Source: Bacillota bacterium (GTDB lineage Bacteria > Bacillota > Clostridia > Lachnospirales > Lachnospiraceae). Taken from it: a DNA stretch of 56,609 bases. The notes under the pieces were generated by a model. The model made no database searches. It saw only the letters and a program-made list of their open reading frames with translations, and was not told the DNA's origin. Below, piece by piece: positions 33,142 to 41,404 of the stretch (positions are counted from its first letter, which is position 1; each line of letters starts with the position of its first letter). A program made the position numbers and the translations under genes. The stretch lies in assembly GCA_023421075.1 (NCBI GenBank), contig JAEZUM010000094.1, positions 1 to 56,609 of the forward strand, in the 5' to 3' direction.

Positions 33142-33797
33142 AGGTCCCTGCTCCTTCCTCTTTTTTCAAATAACGGCACCGCTCCAATAACCTCAATCTC
33201 ACCATCTAATCCAATGTCAGACAAATTATATATTTTTTTTGAAAACACTACACCTGATACAATCCAAATACATAGCAATGCAATTCCGGAAACTGTAACA
33301 ATTATTCTGAATTTCAATTGTTCGACCCGCCGATTGAAGGACAGCGAGACCGATGTTGCTTCATCCAGGAAGCGCGTTGAATTGCTATCGGTAATATTAT
33401 TCACCTCATCAATGAATGCAGCAGCAACCTCATTTGCTACCCTGATTGCAAGTTCCTCATCGGTTGAAGTAGCATTAATTCCAAGTACCAGCGAATAGGT
33501 TTTCACTGATATCATTTTTTTGATACCATCCGAATCCAGGCTCTTTATATTTAGAGATTTCGCCACTCTTTCGCTGACCTTTGAACTTGTGATAATGTCC
33601 GAATATAGGGTTAAGGCCGGATATTCTGTAACAGAAAATACAGTAGCTTCGGCGGTATACTCATCTTCCCGCATGTTGTTAACACTAATCATATATGCAA
33701 TTCCATAAAATACTGCTCCTATGATAATGATTAACCACCATTTTCTTACGATTGCTTTCATACATCTCTTTAGATCTATATTTATTTCTTTATTCAT
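33138..33797 (-). CDS. Chain-length determinant/CpsC-like membrane adaptor (Wzz family)
   Basis: The 219-residue protein has two membrane helices (about 20-37 and 168-188) around an extracellular domain, the Wzz/CpsC topology. The first helix region reads KWWLIIIIGAVFYGIAYM. The end is a short cytoplasmic tail that would contact the kinase-like partner. Such proteins set polymer length with the Wzy polymerase. The Pro-rich motif typical near the second helix in Wzz is not evident. AAGGAGGGG precedes the ATG. It is the first gene of the main run of synthesis genes, with its own candidate promoter. Confidence 0.88.
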   Translation of the reverse strand: MNKEINIDLKRCMKAIVRKWWLIIIIGAVFYGIAYMISVNNMREDEYTAEATVFSVTEYPALTLYSDIITSSKVSERVAKSLNIKSLDSDGIKKMISVKTYSLVLGINATSTDEELAIRVANEVAAAFIDEVNNITDSNSTRFLDEATSVSLSFNRRVEQLKFRIIVTVSGIALLCIWIVSGVVFSKKIYNLSDIGLDGEIEVIGAVPLFEKRGRSRDL

Positions 33798-33917
33798 AGA
33801 CCCCTCCTTGGATAATCAATGATTATCTCTCTTTCACTTATTCATTTCTAATATCTATAAGGAATTCTTTTCTACCCGAATGCTTAAATATCCCATTAAA
33901 ATAGATAATTTCCTACT

Positions 33918-33946
33918 ATTCTGATATAAAAAATTATATTTGTCAA
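33918..33946 (-). promoter_or_regulatory. Candidate promoter of the main polysaccharide gene run
   Basis: On the minus strand TTGACA (33941-33946, perfect -35) is 17 bp from CAGAAT (33918-33923, 4 of 6 matches to the -10). The leader to the CpsC-like gene is about 110 nt. The surrounding 33798-34053 is AT-rich and codes for nothing I can recognise. Confidence 0.5.
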
Positions 33947-34053
33947 ATATTTTTTTACATTTATCGTTATTTTCTCTATAATTATCTATTTATACTTTTA
34001 TTATCTATCTTTTATGTCATCTGTGTTAATAAATAAACAATTATCGTATAGAT

Positions 34054-35142
34054 TCAAGGCATTCCATATACTTTATTTTTCAGCTCATTAATATTTTTAT
34101 CGAAATCTATTCCAATCACAGACATTCGATTTATCGTTAAAAAGGAAAAAGAATTCTTAATGGGAATACTCCACTGCTCTATCTCATAATCCTTATAAGC
34201 AGGAATGGATAGTATTAAGGAGATAATTTTATTTTCACTCAGATTGGTCGTAGCCTTTGGTAATATTTTGTCCGATAAATCGATTATTTTAAGGTAGCTT
34301 AGATCCTTAATCTTATTGAATACCATCTGTAAAACCTCTCGCTGCCTTGCTGTTCTTTCAAAATCGGTACCAATATAACGATTGCGAATATACCCAAGTG
34401 TTTGCTTTCCGTTCAATACATAAACCCCTGCTTGTGTTAATAGGCCATCGTTCTCATCGACTTTATTATGTAAATTAATTTCTTTTATATAGTTATTTAT
34501 GATCGGTATGTACTCCTCTTTCACTTCCAATGAGACTCCATCGATAGAATCTACTACGTCTATGAATGCATAAAAGTCCAATGATATGTATTTATCAATT
34601 TCTATCTTAAAGTTTTCTTCTATGGTATCAATCAATAAAGCGGCTCCGCCATATGCATAGGCAGCATTTAGACGGTTATTTTTATGGGAGGGGATACTTA
34701 GGTAAATATCTCTCAATAGCGATGTAAGTACGATCTTCTTCCTTTTCGTATTAATCGAAACAATCACCATTGCATCCGAACGCCCTGACCCACCGGTTTC
34801 TCTGGTATCACAACCTATGAGCAGAATATTATATACCTCTTTGCTGCTGATCCCTTGATTATCTTCCTTAATATTATTTTGTATGGTTTCATCCAGCTCA
34901 TCAATAACTGCTTGTGGTGAATCGGTTGTATCCGATACCTCTTCTTTCATCGTTTCATCAATTTCTTCCATCTCTTCCAAAGTACGTTCGGTTACTTCAT
35001 ATGAGGTTTTATCCTTGATCAAATTCATCTTATTAATATACTTATGAATGATTAGATATCCTGTAAGACATAATGTGATTGCAATACCAATTAACACGAT
35101 CAAGCTAATCCTGGTGACTTTTAAGACCTTTTCTTTTTTCAT
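34054..35142 (-). CDS. LytR-CpsA-Psr (LCP) family glycopolymer ligase
   Basis: LCP proteins attach lipid-linked glycopolymers to peptidoglycan outside the membrane. The 362-residue protein has one N-terminal helix (about 10-32), an acidic stretch, then the LCP domain: YNILLIGCDTRETGGSGRSDAM with the pyrophosphate-binding Asp and Arg residues, SLLRDIYLSIP, KNNRLNAAYAYGG, VDSIDGVSLEV, and YIRNRYIGTDFERTARQREVL. ATG at 35142 follows GAGGGGG by 7 bp. It heads the polysaccharide locus, transcribed in the same direction, and suggests that the polymer is anchored to the wall. Confidence 0.94.
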   Translation of the reverse strand: MKKEKVLKVTRISLIVLIGIAITLCLTGYLIIHKYINKMNLIKDKTSYEVTERTLEEMEEIDETMKEEVSDTTDSPQAVIDELDETIQNNIKEDNQGISSKEVYNILLIGCDTRETGGSGRSDAMVIVSINTKRKKIVLTSLLRDIYLSIPSHKNNRLNAAYAYGGAALLIDTIEENFKIEIDKYISLDFYAFIDVVDSIDGVSLEVKEEYIPIINNYIKEINLHNKVDENDGLLTQAGVYVLNGKQTLGYIRNRYIGTDFERTARQREVLQMVFNKIKDLSYLKIIDLSDKILPKATTNLSENKIISLILSIPAYKDYEIEQWSIPIKNSFSFLTINRMSVIGIDFDKNINELKNKVYGMP

Positions 35143-35301
35143 TGGCAAACCCCCTCTTTTAATAACTCAGGATAAGCATCCTGAAGTTTTATGATTTTTG
35201 ATGGCAAGTACGGTTTATTGATAACAAGTTATTTTGTTATTATCGGTTATCCGTGAATTGCATACCAATTTAAAGATTTATATTTTGATTAATTGTCTTG
35301 T

Positions 35302-35330
35302 ATTATACTATATTGTATACAACTTGAAAA
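35302..35330 (-). promoter_or_regulatory. Promoter of the LCP gene
   Basis: TTTTCA (35325-35330) and TATAAT (35302-35307) are 17 bp apart on the minus strand, giving a leader of about 150 nt. An ATAACAA/TTGTTAT inverted repeat (35221-35240) lies in that leader and could be a regulator site. Confidence 0.55.
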
Positions 35331-35397
35331 GATAAGTTATATTAATATCAAATAATTATTTGAAGGTGCTGAAGTGGTCGTAATATCAGCTGCCCAA

Positions 35398-35425
35398 TTG
35401 ACAATTCATGGCATTGTGATATAAT
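35398..35425 (+). promoter_or_regulatory. Consensus promoter of the CorA-type gene
   Basis: TTGACA (35398-35403) and TATAAT (35420-35425) are both perfect, with a 16-bp spacer and a TGA just before the -10 (extended -10). It lies 64 bp before the start codon. Confidence 0.8.
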
Positions 35426-35489
35426 TTTCTGGATATATCAGATCCTATTATTTAAATAATGAAGTATTAAGGATGAGAGGAAGCTCCCC

Positions 35490-36425
35490 ATGTATTATCA
35501 GATTCAGGATCAAATTACAAAAATCGAGTACCAGGATGTAGATCCGGATATTTTGACCGTCGGGATTATTCCCTTAGAGGAATTGGAGTCCTGTTATGCA
35601 GAGTTTGGCTTTTCTTATCTGACCGTCGCAGAATGTCAGAATAATGATCAGCATATTCATGGTATCTTAAATTCCTATTATGACTATCTCTTCGGTGTTA
35701 TTATTGGTCTTAATCCCGGTCAGATTATAAAGGTGCAGGATCGTATCGGTCTCTACATCAAGAAAAACTTCTTTCTTATTGTAATTATCGAGGATCGCGA
35801 TGAGAGCACCAAAATGAAGCTTCTGGAACTGCTGGAGCATCTAAACCTATCCAGACTGTCCATCGAACGACTAATCTTCAGCTTTCTGGAACGATTTATC
35901 AATGAGGATTATTCCCTTCTCGTTGATATAGAAGCTGAGATCAGTGCTCATGAAGATAAGATTAATGAACATGTACTTGATAAGGATTTTAACCACCAGA
36001 TTACCGATATCAGAAAGCGGCTTCTTCTGCTTGATAATTATTATCAGCAGTTTGTTGCCATCGGGGATGAACTGGAGGAGAACACCACTGATATCTTCTC
36101 CGATGAGAATCTTCATTACTTCCGGATCTTCTCTGACCGCGCGAACCGATTAAGCAACAATACCAGAATGCTGCAGGAATATAGCGTCCATGTGAGAGAA
36201 GCTTATCATGCTCAGTTAGAATATGACCTCAATAAAATTATGAAAATTTTTACCGTAGTAACTACAATCTTTCTTCCTCTGACATTAATCGTTGGCTGGT
36301 ATGGTATGAACTTCACTACAATGCCGGAGTTGACCTGGCAATATGGATATTTTTATGTCATCCTTCTCAGTATTATTGTAGCCATTATTTGTATCATCTT
36401 CTTTCGGAAGAAGAAGTTTATGTAG
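35490..36425 (+). CDS. CorA-family divalent metal (magnesium) transporter
   Basis: The 311-residue protein has a long soluble N-terminal region with predicted helices and two C-terminal membrane helices (about 250-270 and 284-305). Between them lies the CorA signature YGMN (residues in VGWYGMNFTTMPE), which forms the ion filter. Such proteins form pentameric channels for Mg2+ or related ions. The tail FRKKKFM is basic, as expected. AGAGGAAG precedes the ATG. The gene stands alone and diverges from the LCP gene. Confidence 0.93.
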   Translation: MYYQIQDQITKIEYQDVDPDILTVGIIPLEELESCYAEFGFSYLTVAECQNNDQHIHGILNSYYDYLFGVIIGLNPGQIIKVQDRIGLYIKKNFFLIVIIEDRDESTKMKLLELLEHLNLSRLSIERLIFSFLERFINEDYSLLVDIEAEISAHEDKINEHVLDKDFNHQITDIRKRLLLLDNYYQQFVAIGDELEENTTDIFSDENLHYFRIFSDRANRLSNNTRMLQEYSVHVREAYHAQLEYDLNKIMKIFTVVTTIFLPLTLIVGWYGMNFTTMPELTWQYGYFYVILLSIIVAIICIIFFRKKKFM

Positions 36426-36498
36426 GCTTACAACCGAAAAACACGAAGCAATTAAAAGCATATGCTTCGCAGATATTTCATAAATCATGTATAAATAA

Positions 36499-36536
36499 AA
36501 GAGGGCACTGCAGATATTTCACTGCTTTGCCCTCTT
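36499..36536. terminator. Hairpin terminator between convergent genes
   Basis: AAGAGGGCA (36499-36507) pairs with TGCCCTCTT (36528-36536). The minus side ends in TTTATTTAT, so it should stop the phosphoribosyltransferase transcript; it may serve the CorA gene too. Confidence 0.7.
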
Positions 36537-36585
36537 ATCCATTCATCTTATATCTTTGTCTGGGTAATACACATTTCCTGATCCA

Positions 36586-37227
36586 TTACAGCTTCATATA
36601 GCCATAACCGTTGACAATAGCCTCCAACCTCTGTTTTGACTTACACATCGGACATTCACCGATACTATAGCTTCTGTAATCCGGAATATCCTTCGCCGTA
36701 AAAATCGAATGTACTTCAAATTGATCGATCTTGCTCACTGCACTAAAGATGGCGCTGATTCCTTGAATGATGCCCCCATAATACTGTATACAATCCAGGC
36801 TTTTTCTCAAGGTATCTCCTGTTGTGGCAGATGCGGCCAGCAAGAGAATGTTCTTGTTATAAACAGCCGGCTGATTGTTATTTCGGAAAATCATCTGCCC
36901 ATTGGTATTAAATTCCGGTGTGATAATATAAATCGTCTGATGTGAGTTCATGGAATGGAAGCCGGCACCGGATAATTCCTGTGCTAAGAAGGCACCAACT
37001 ACTTCGCAGCCATCCAGACATACAATGGTATCTACGACTGTGCTGATGATATACTGCTTAGCCAAAACTCTGGCGGCTTCTGCTGCTTCACTCATTCGTG
37101 TCTTCATCGAAGTTAAGTCAATATACTGGTTAATGTGGGAGTTACTGGTTGCAAAATGCCCCGGTAAAATCTTCATCGCGAGCTTTTTATTCATAGGTGC
37201 ATAGATCTTGATGGCTCTACTTTCCAT
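36586..37227 (-). CDS. Phosphoribosyltransferase-like protein (orotate PRTase-related)
   Basis: The 213-residue product looks like a type I phosphoribosyltransferase: TIVCLDGCEVVGAFLAQEL matches the first half and NILLLAASATTGDTLRKSL is at the place of the PRPP loop. That loop is unusual, since the family motif normally has paired acidic residues before the Thr-Gly (DDxxxTG), here AASATTG. A CPMCKSKQR segment near the C-terminus may bind zinc. Substrate and activity are unknown; no pyrimidine genes adjoin it. The start at 37227 has AAGGGGG; earlier codons have none. Confidence 0.65.
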   Translation of the reverse strand: MESRAIKIYAPMNKKLAMKILPGHFATSNSHINQYIDLTSMKTRMSEAAEAARVLAKQYIISTVVDTIVCLDGCEVVGAFLAQELSGAGFHSMNSHQTIYIITPEFNTNGQMIFRNNNQPAVYNKNILLLAASATTGDTLRKSLDCIQYYGGIIQGISAIFSAVSKIDQFEVHSIFTAKDIPDYRSYSIGECPMCKSKQRLEAIVNGYGYMKL

Positions 37228-37379
37228 AGAATTACCCCCTTCGTATACATTACTGTAAAACGGCGCCAATTCACTGATTTCAATTCTTTATTCTTTTCTA
37301 GATCACATTAATATTATAATCCCGTTTTGGGTAGTTGGCAAGGTTTTCCTTATCCTTAGCTTATACCAGAATCGAAAGA

Positions 37380-37721
37380 CTAATCCCAGTTCTTCCATAC
37401 CTCCGGCGCAAAGCCTACCGTTGCCTTCTTACCGTTTCGAACAATCGGCGTTCTGAACAGCTTCGGATTCTCAAGGAGCTTTGCTTCCTTATCCTCCGGT
37501 GATAAATATTGCATCATTGCCAACAGGTCCTTATCCTTCGCTTCCGGATTAAGCAGCTTCTCTACTCCGCCGACCGCCTGCTTCACACTGGTAAACTCCC
37601 CCTTACTTATCCCGAATTTCACCAAATCGATGGATTGAAATCGGACACCACGCTCTTTAAAATAGCGTTCTGCTTTCTTTGTGTCAAAACATTTACCCGA
37701 ACCAAATATCTGTATATTCAT
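37380..37721 (-). CDS. ArsC/Spx-fold protein (YffB-like)
   Basis: The 113-residue protein has a thioredoxin-like ArsC fold: MNIQIFGSGKCFDTKKAERYF with one Cys at residue 11, and LLENPKLFRTPIVRNGKKATVGF, whose RTP loop with cis-Pro is diagnostic. It lacks both the CxxC of Spx and the arginine set of arsenate reductase, so a redox or glutathione/thiol-linked role is possible but not certain. The ATG at 37721 is picked since the ArsC fold begins with that strand; the ribosome binding site is weak. It stands alone. Confidence 0.78.
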   Translation of the reverse strand: MNIQIFGSGKCFDTKKAERYFKERGVRFQSIDLVKFGISKGEFTSVKQAVGGVEKLLNPEAKDKDLLAMMQYLSPEDKEAKLLENPKLFRTPIVRNGKKATVGFAPEVWKNWD

Positions 37722-37894
37722 ATTAATAACCATGCCTTTCTTCGTAGCCTGCAAACTTTGAGCCGTAGGCACAAATTTGCGTGTGAAAAATCTTTATTTT
37801 TCACATTACACTCCCATGCTATCCGTATCTGCTGATCTGTAATATAATATCTTCATGACCCATGTGATCACCATTCGCTTACCCTGGGATCACA

Positions 37895-38788
37895 TCAAGC
37901 ATGCGATAGAATCGGAAGTCTTCCTTTCTCGATAAAATTATTCCCCTTCACAAAAAAGGTTGTATCCGGCTCCTGCAGCAAATCCATTTGGAATTCGGCC
38001 GTATCTTGAGGGGTAAAACCTAGAATGACCATCCCTTCACCCGTATCCAACAAGGAGGAAATCACCTCATCTAAATCAAACTCTCTGGTGCAAAAGATAT
38101 CCACTATATGCATCCCGTCATCCTCGTACTCCACCACTGCTGCCAGATCAAGCTCCTCGCAATAATAGATGTTCTCTGCCAAAGGAGCTGTCAGATAGAA
38201 CATCGGAAGAGACGGGTTATTGATCATCGCATATTTGGACACCGGACGGCTATCACTAATAAGATCCAATAATTTCCTTCTATCCTCTGCCACAGTCCCC
38301 TTTAGCTTACGAAAGGAATATCGGCTACTCTTCACCACATGTTTCGAATATATATACTCCTGTGCTTCAGCAAAACCGAACCTGGGATAGAATTGACGAA
38401 CCGAGGCATTCGCATATAGATACATCAGATCTGCCTTCCCCTCATATTCCTCCATAATAATATCAAATAAGACCTTGCTAAGTCCCCGATTACGATAGTT
38501 CGGATCCGTCATTACCGTACCAATCTGTAAGGTATGATATATGGTATCGCCTACCGCAAAATCGATGGGATTCACTGATACATTCGCCACTACTTGCTCC
38601 TTAAGTACTAAGGAATACGGCCGGTAACGATCCGTCCATAATCCTTGTCTGAACCAGTCTTCAAAGTCAAAGCAAAAGGTCTGCATCGTCAGACGATTGA
38701 GCCCCTTCCTGTATTGTTCATCGTCCTGATATTCTTTTATAAATAAATACTCTTCTTCCCCTATCATAACCTGTGTCCTCGTATTCAT
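37895..38788 (-). CDS. GNAT-family N-acetyltransferase
   Basis: The 297-residue protein has an N-terminal GNAT domain with the acetyl-CoA-binding motif A, LQIGTVMTDPNYRNRGLSKVLF (about 91-112), then YANASVRQFYPRFGF, the usual end of the fold. A second domain of about 130 residues follows, as in Eis-like two-domain acetyltransferases. The substrate cannot be predicted. GGGAGGAAGC lies just before the ATG. An inverted repeat with TGTGAAAAAT arms (37782-37805) lies downstream but lacks a U-tract. Confidence 0.88.
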   Translation of the reverse strand: MNTRTQVMIGEEEYLFIKEYQDDEQYRKGLNRLTMQTFCFDFEDWFRQGLWTDRYRPYSLVLKEQVVANVSVNPIDFAVGDTIYHTLQIGTVMTDPNYRNRGLSKVLFDIIMEEYEGKADLMYLYANASVRQFYPRFGFAEAQEYIYSKHVVKSSRYSFRKLKGTVAEDRRKLLDLISDSRPVSKYAMINNPSLPMFYLTAPLAENIYYCEELDLAAVVEYEDDGMHIVDIFCTREFDLDEVISSLLDTGEGMVILGFTPQDTAEFQMDLLQEPDTTFFVKGNNFIEKGRLPILSHA

Positions 38789-38947
38789 ATGCTTCCTCCC
38801 GCTGTTAAGCGCTTTTCTCCGCGATAAATCGAAAGCAGCTTGGTACTATGGATCAATCTGCTTCTCGTTCACATTATAGCACATTTCCTCCATTTGGCAT
38901 ATATCTTAAGATATCATCCTCGCAGACACTTTTTGAATTGTGAATGA

Positions 38948-38983
38948 CAAAAATCCCGTAACCTCTTTGGGGAGTTACGGGAT
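38948..38983 (-). terminator. Terminator of the GlsB-CsbD unit
   Basis: ATCCCGTAAC (38953-38962) pairs with GTTACGGGAT (38974-38983), followed on the minus strand by TTTTTG. It begins 10 bp after the GlsB-like stop. Confidence 0.82.
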
Positions 38984-38992
38984 GATCTTTAT

Positions 38993-39262
38993 CTATTTTA
39001 ATTTATTACGGAACAGATTGACTAACGACAGTAGTATTACAGACCCAACGATCGAGATGATAAAGCTCCATAGATTAAGTCCGGTAGCAGGTCCCAGATC
39101 GAAAATCCCGGCCAACCAGCCACCAATAAAGGCTCCTACAATACCCACAATCAGATTCCATCCAAATCCCATTCTGGCATCATTTCCTGTTATCTTGCTT
39201 GCGATCCAACCGGATACTCCGCCAAGAACAAGCCATACCAATAAATTGCTAATATCAGGCAT
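38993..39262 (-). CDS. GlsB/YeaQ/YmgE family stress membrane protein
   Basis: The 89-residue membrane protein has three helices and the family pattern VLGGVSGWIASKITG at 11-25, GWNLIVGIVGAFIGGWLAG, and a C-terminal helix. These transglycosylase-associated proteins are general stress proteins of unknown mechanism. The ATG at 39262 has AGGAAGGGAG; a longer reading frame upstream would overlap the preceding gene. It follows the CsbD-like gene by 25 bp, likely one transcript. Confidence 0.9.
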   Translation of the reverse strand: MPDISNLLVWLVLGGVSGWIASKITGNDARMGFGWNLIVGIVGAFIGGWLAGIFDLGPATGLNLWSFIISIVGSVILLSLVNLFRNKLK

Positions 39263-39287
39263 ATATATTGCTCCCTTCCTATAATCT

Positions 39288-39506
39288 CTATGATTGATTA
39301 TTCTTATTATCCGGCTTTGTCCAGTCAATTACTTCGTTAACCTTTTCGGCTGTTTCTTCCTTCAGATTTTCTACCCCTTCACCTACTTTGGATTGAAACG
39401 ATTGTAGCTTCCCGTTTAATTCCAATTTATCATTGTTAATCATCCTACCTGCCGTTTCTTTCATCTTACCCATCATATTATCCTTTGCATTCTTCATCCT
39501 ATCCAT
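39288..39506 (-). CDS. CsbD-like general stress protein
   Basis: The 72-residue charged helical protein resembles the CsbD family: MMGKMKETAGRMINNDKLELNGKLQS parallels the GKxKExxGKxxxDDxLxxxGKxDQ pattern, then KVGEGVENLKEE. CsbD proteins accumulate in stress. GGAGGTG is 8-11 bp upstream. The start is ATG 39506, with a TTG at 39509 as an alternative. Pairing with a GlsB-like membrane protein is a common stress arrangement. Confidence 0.72.
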   Translation of the reverse strand: MDRMKNAKDNMMGKMKETAGRMINNDKLELNGKLQSFQSKVGEGVENLKEETAEKVNEVIDWTKPDNKNNQS

Positions 39507-39554
39507 CAAGTTGAACACCTCCAGTGTATCAATACATTTTTACATAAACTAAGA

Positions 39555-39579
39555 GTATCCAATGCTAGTTTGTGTAAAC
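39555..39579 (-). promoter_or_regulatory. Possible SigB-like promoter of the CsbD-GlsB unit
   Basis: The minus strand carries GTTTAC (39574-39579) and GGATAC (39555-39560) 13 bp apart, close to the SigB consensus GTTTAA-N12-14-GGGTAT. It lies about 50 bp before the CsbD-like gene. No good vegetative promoter is seen, but the match is short and could be chance. Confidence 0.4.
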
Positions 39580-39643
39580 AGCTAAAAAAGTATTCGTATG
39601 AAGATTTCTTTAAAAAAGATGAAATTAATTATTAACAGCAAAA

Positions 39644-39671
39644 CAAAAAGCCCGGCAAACATGCCGGACCT
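39644..39671 (-). terminator. Terminator of the ABC-importer operon
   Basis: CCGGCA (39652-39657) pairs with TGCCGG (39662-39667), extended by flanking bases, with a T-rich tail (TTTTTGTTTT) on the minus strand. It lies about 25 bp after the substrate-binding protein stop. Confidence 0.82.
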
Positions 39672-39693
39672 TTTGTTCACTTTGATTATCTGA

Positions 39694-41304
39694 TTATTTG
39701 CCTTTTGCAGCAAGGAATGCATCTAACTGAGTGTTCGCTTCTGCAACAACCTTATCAATGCCATTATCCTTCAGCTTCTGAATGTATTCCGGAAGCTTTT
39801 CAGCAGGATCAACGGTACCGGTGTTAAGAGCAAGTGCATATTCTGCAGCTACGTTTGCAAGGGAGCCCATCTCTGTCTCAACACTGGTTGCATCCAGAGC
39901 AAAACCAAGAATCGGGATTTCATTTGCAGAACCATAGTAAGCCTTAAAGCCATTCCAGAAATCTTTACCCTGACCCTTCTGAGGAGGAAGCTGGGTAACA
40001 TTACCCATACCATTTGTCCAAGGCATATAATCATTACGTTTGTCGGTAAATACTGCCTCACCGTCTTCCATGTTGTAATGAACGCCTTCTACACCGAAGT
40101 CAAGAAGTGTGAACAGATAGGGATCGGTATTTAACAGGTTCAGGAACATCATCGCACGCTCCGGATTCTTGGAAGCGGTTGAAATAGCCATCATAGCACC
40201 CTGAGAAGAGGTTGTATCAACATAAGCAGGTGTGCAAGGAACCATTGCTACTTCAAAGCCACGCTCAGTACTAGCCTGAACTTCGTAACCAAGAGCATAG
40301 CTCTGTGTACCGATTAAGTAATCGCCGGTAAGCTGCTTTGCAGAACGTGTATCATTTGCCTGGCTAGCATTACCCATAGCAGGATCAATATAACCAGCTA
40401 AGAAATATTCACGAGTCTTTTCAACAAACTTCTTGTATTCAGGAGTTTCAAATTTGCTTAAAAGCTTATTGCCGTAAGGGCCTTCTGCTGCTGTATCGGT
40501 AGGATTGATATAGTAGGAAAGAAGATTGTTAGTTCCTGCATCACCGGTAACGATGATAGAATTGTTAACCATTCTCTCAAGTACATTGCCTTCTACTAAT
40601 AAAGGATAGAAATCTTTGCCTTCTCCTTCTTTTACCGTCTTAAGGATCTCACCAAAACCATAATAGTCGGTGTTCTTGATATCGTCTACTGTATAACCAT
40701 ACTTCTCAAGTAACGGAACGTTGATATCCCAGCAATTCTGAGTAGCAATATCTTTGTAACCGGGAACAGCATATACACCATAACCGTCAGAACCATTGAT
40801 GGTAGCACCCTGTGTAAGAACCTTAGGTAATGCAGCCCAAAGATCAGGAGCATATTTTTCAATCAAATTGTTATCAGGATTGTCAAGACGAACATAAGCG
40901 CCTTTTCTTGCAAATGCATTGTACTCATTCGCGCTCCAGGAGCAGGTAAAGTAGATATCTACGTCATCGCCGCCATTGATTGCAAGAACAGCATTGCTGT
41001 CGAAATCGCCCCAGGTACCCCAGATTGGCTCAAGAGTAACATTAATTTTTTCCTTCAGGTATTCGTTTGCTTTCGCAAGAACCTCGGAATCATCGGTTAC
41101 GTTACTGCCGTGAAGATACCATTTTAAAGTAACAGGCTCTAAAGCCTCTGTCTCTGCTTCTGCATCTGAGCCTGCGTTTTCTGTTACTGCAGGTTTCTCA
41201 GTAGGAGCCTTTGTTTCAGCTGTCTCTTCTGCCTTTTTGCCGCAACCAACAAATAATGTGGTCAGCATCATTAGTGTTAGAATTACTGCTAATACTTTTT
41301 TCAT
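39694..41304 (-). CDS. ABC-importer substrate-binding lipoprotein
   Basis: The 536-residue protein has a lipoprotein signal peptide ending in LFVGCG, with the Cys at residue 21 as lipid anchor, a low-complexity Ala/Glu/Thr linker, then a family 1 solute-binding domain (VTLKWYLHGSN, DVDIYFTCSWSANEYNAFARKGAYV). The C-terminal portion resembles the DUF3502-type end of large oligosaccharide-binding proteins such as LipO. Two permeases with matching direction lie upstream. It captures an oligosaccharide outside the membrane; which one is unknown. ATG at 41304 follows GGGAGGG. No ATPase gene adjoins; such importers often use a shared MsmX-type ATPase. Confidence 0.92.
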   Translation of the reverse strand: MKKVLAVILTLMMLTTLFVGCGKKAEETAETKAPTEKPAVTENAGSDAEAETEALEPVTLKWYLHGSNVTDDSEVLAKANEYLKEKINVTLEPIWGTWGDFDSNAVLAINGGDDVDIYFTCSWSANEYNAFARKGAYVRLDNPDNNLIEKYAPDLWAALPKVLTQGATINGSDGYGVYAVPGYKDIATQNCWDINVPLLEKYGYTVDDIKNTDYYGFGEILKTVKEGEGKDFYPLLVEGNVLERMVNNSIIVTGDAGTNNLLSYYINPTDTAAEGPYGNKLLSKFETPEYKKFVEKTREYFLAGYIDPAMGNASQANDTRSAKQLTGDYLIGTQSYALGYEVQASTERGFEVAMVPCTPAYVDTTSSQGAMMAISTASKNPERAMMFLNLLNTDPYLFTLLDFGVEGVHYNMEDGEAVFTDKRNDYMPWTNGMGNVTQLPPQKGQGKDFWNGFKAYYGSANEIPILGFALDATSVETEMGSLANVAAEYALALNTGTVDPAEKLPEYIQKLKDNGIDKVVAEANTQLDAFLAAKGK

Positions 41305-41404
41305 GAATTTAAACCCTCCCATAATAATATTTTGTACAAAATCATCCTCTTATCAGGTGCTTTTGTAGCTTGTATAAAATCGGCAGGAACTTAGTCCGCC
41401 GTTC

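Noticed and set aside
37782..37805. TGTGAAAAAT inverted repeat as a terminator for the GNAT gene
   Set aside because: There is no U-tract on the minus strand and the stem is AT-rich; I left it as an unexplained hairpin.
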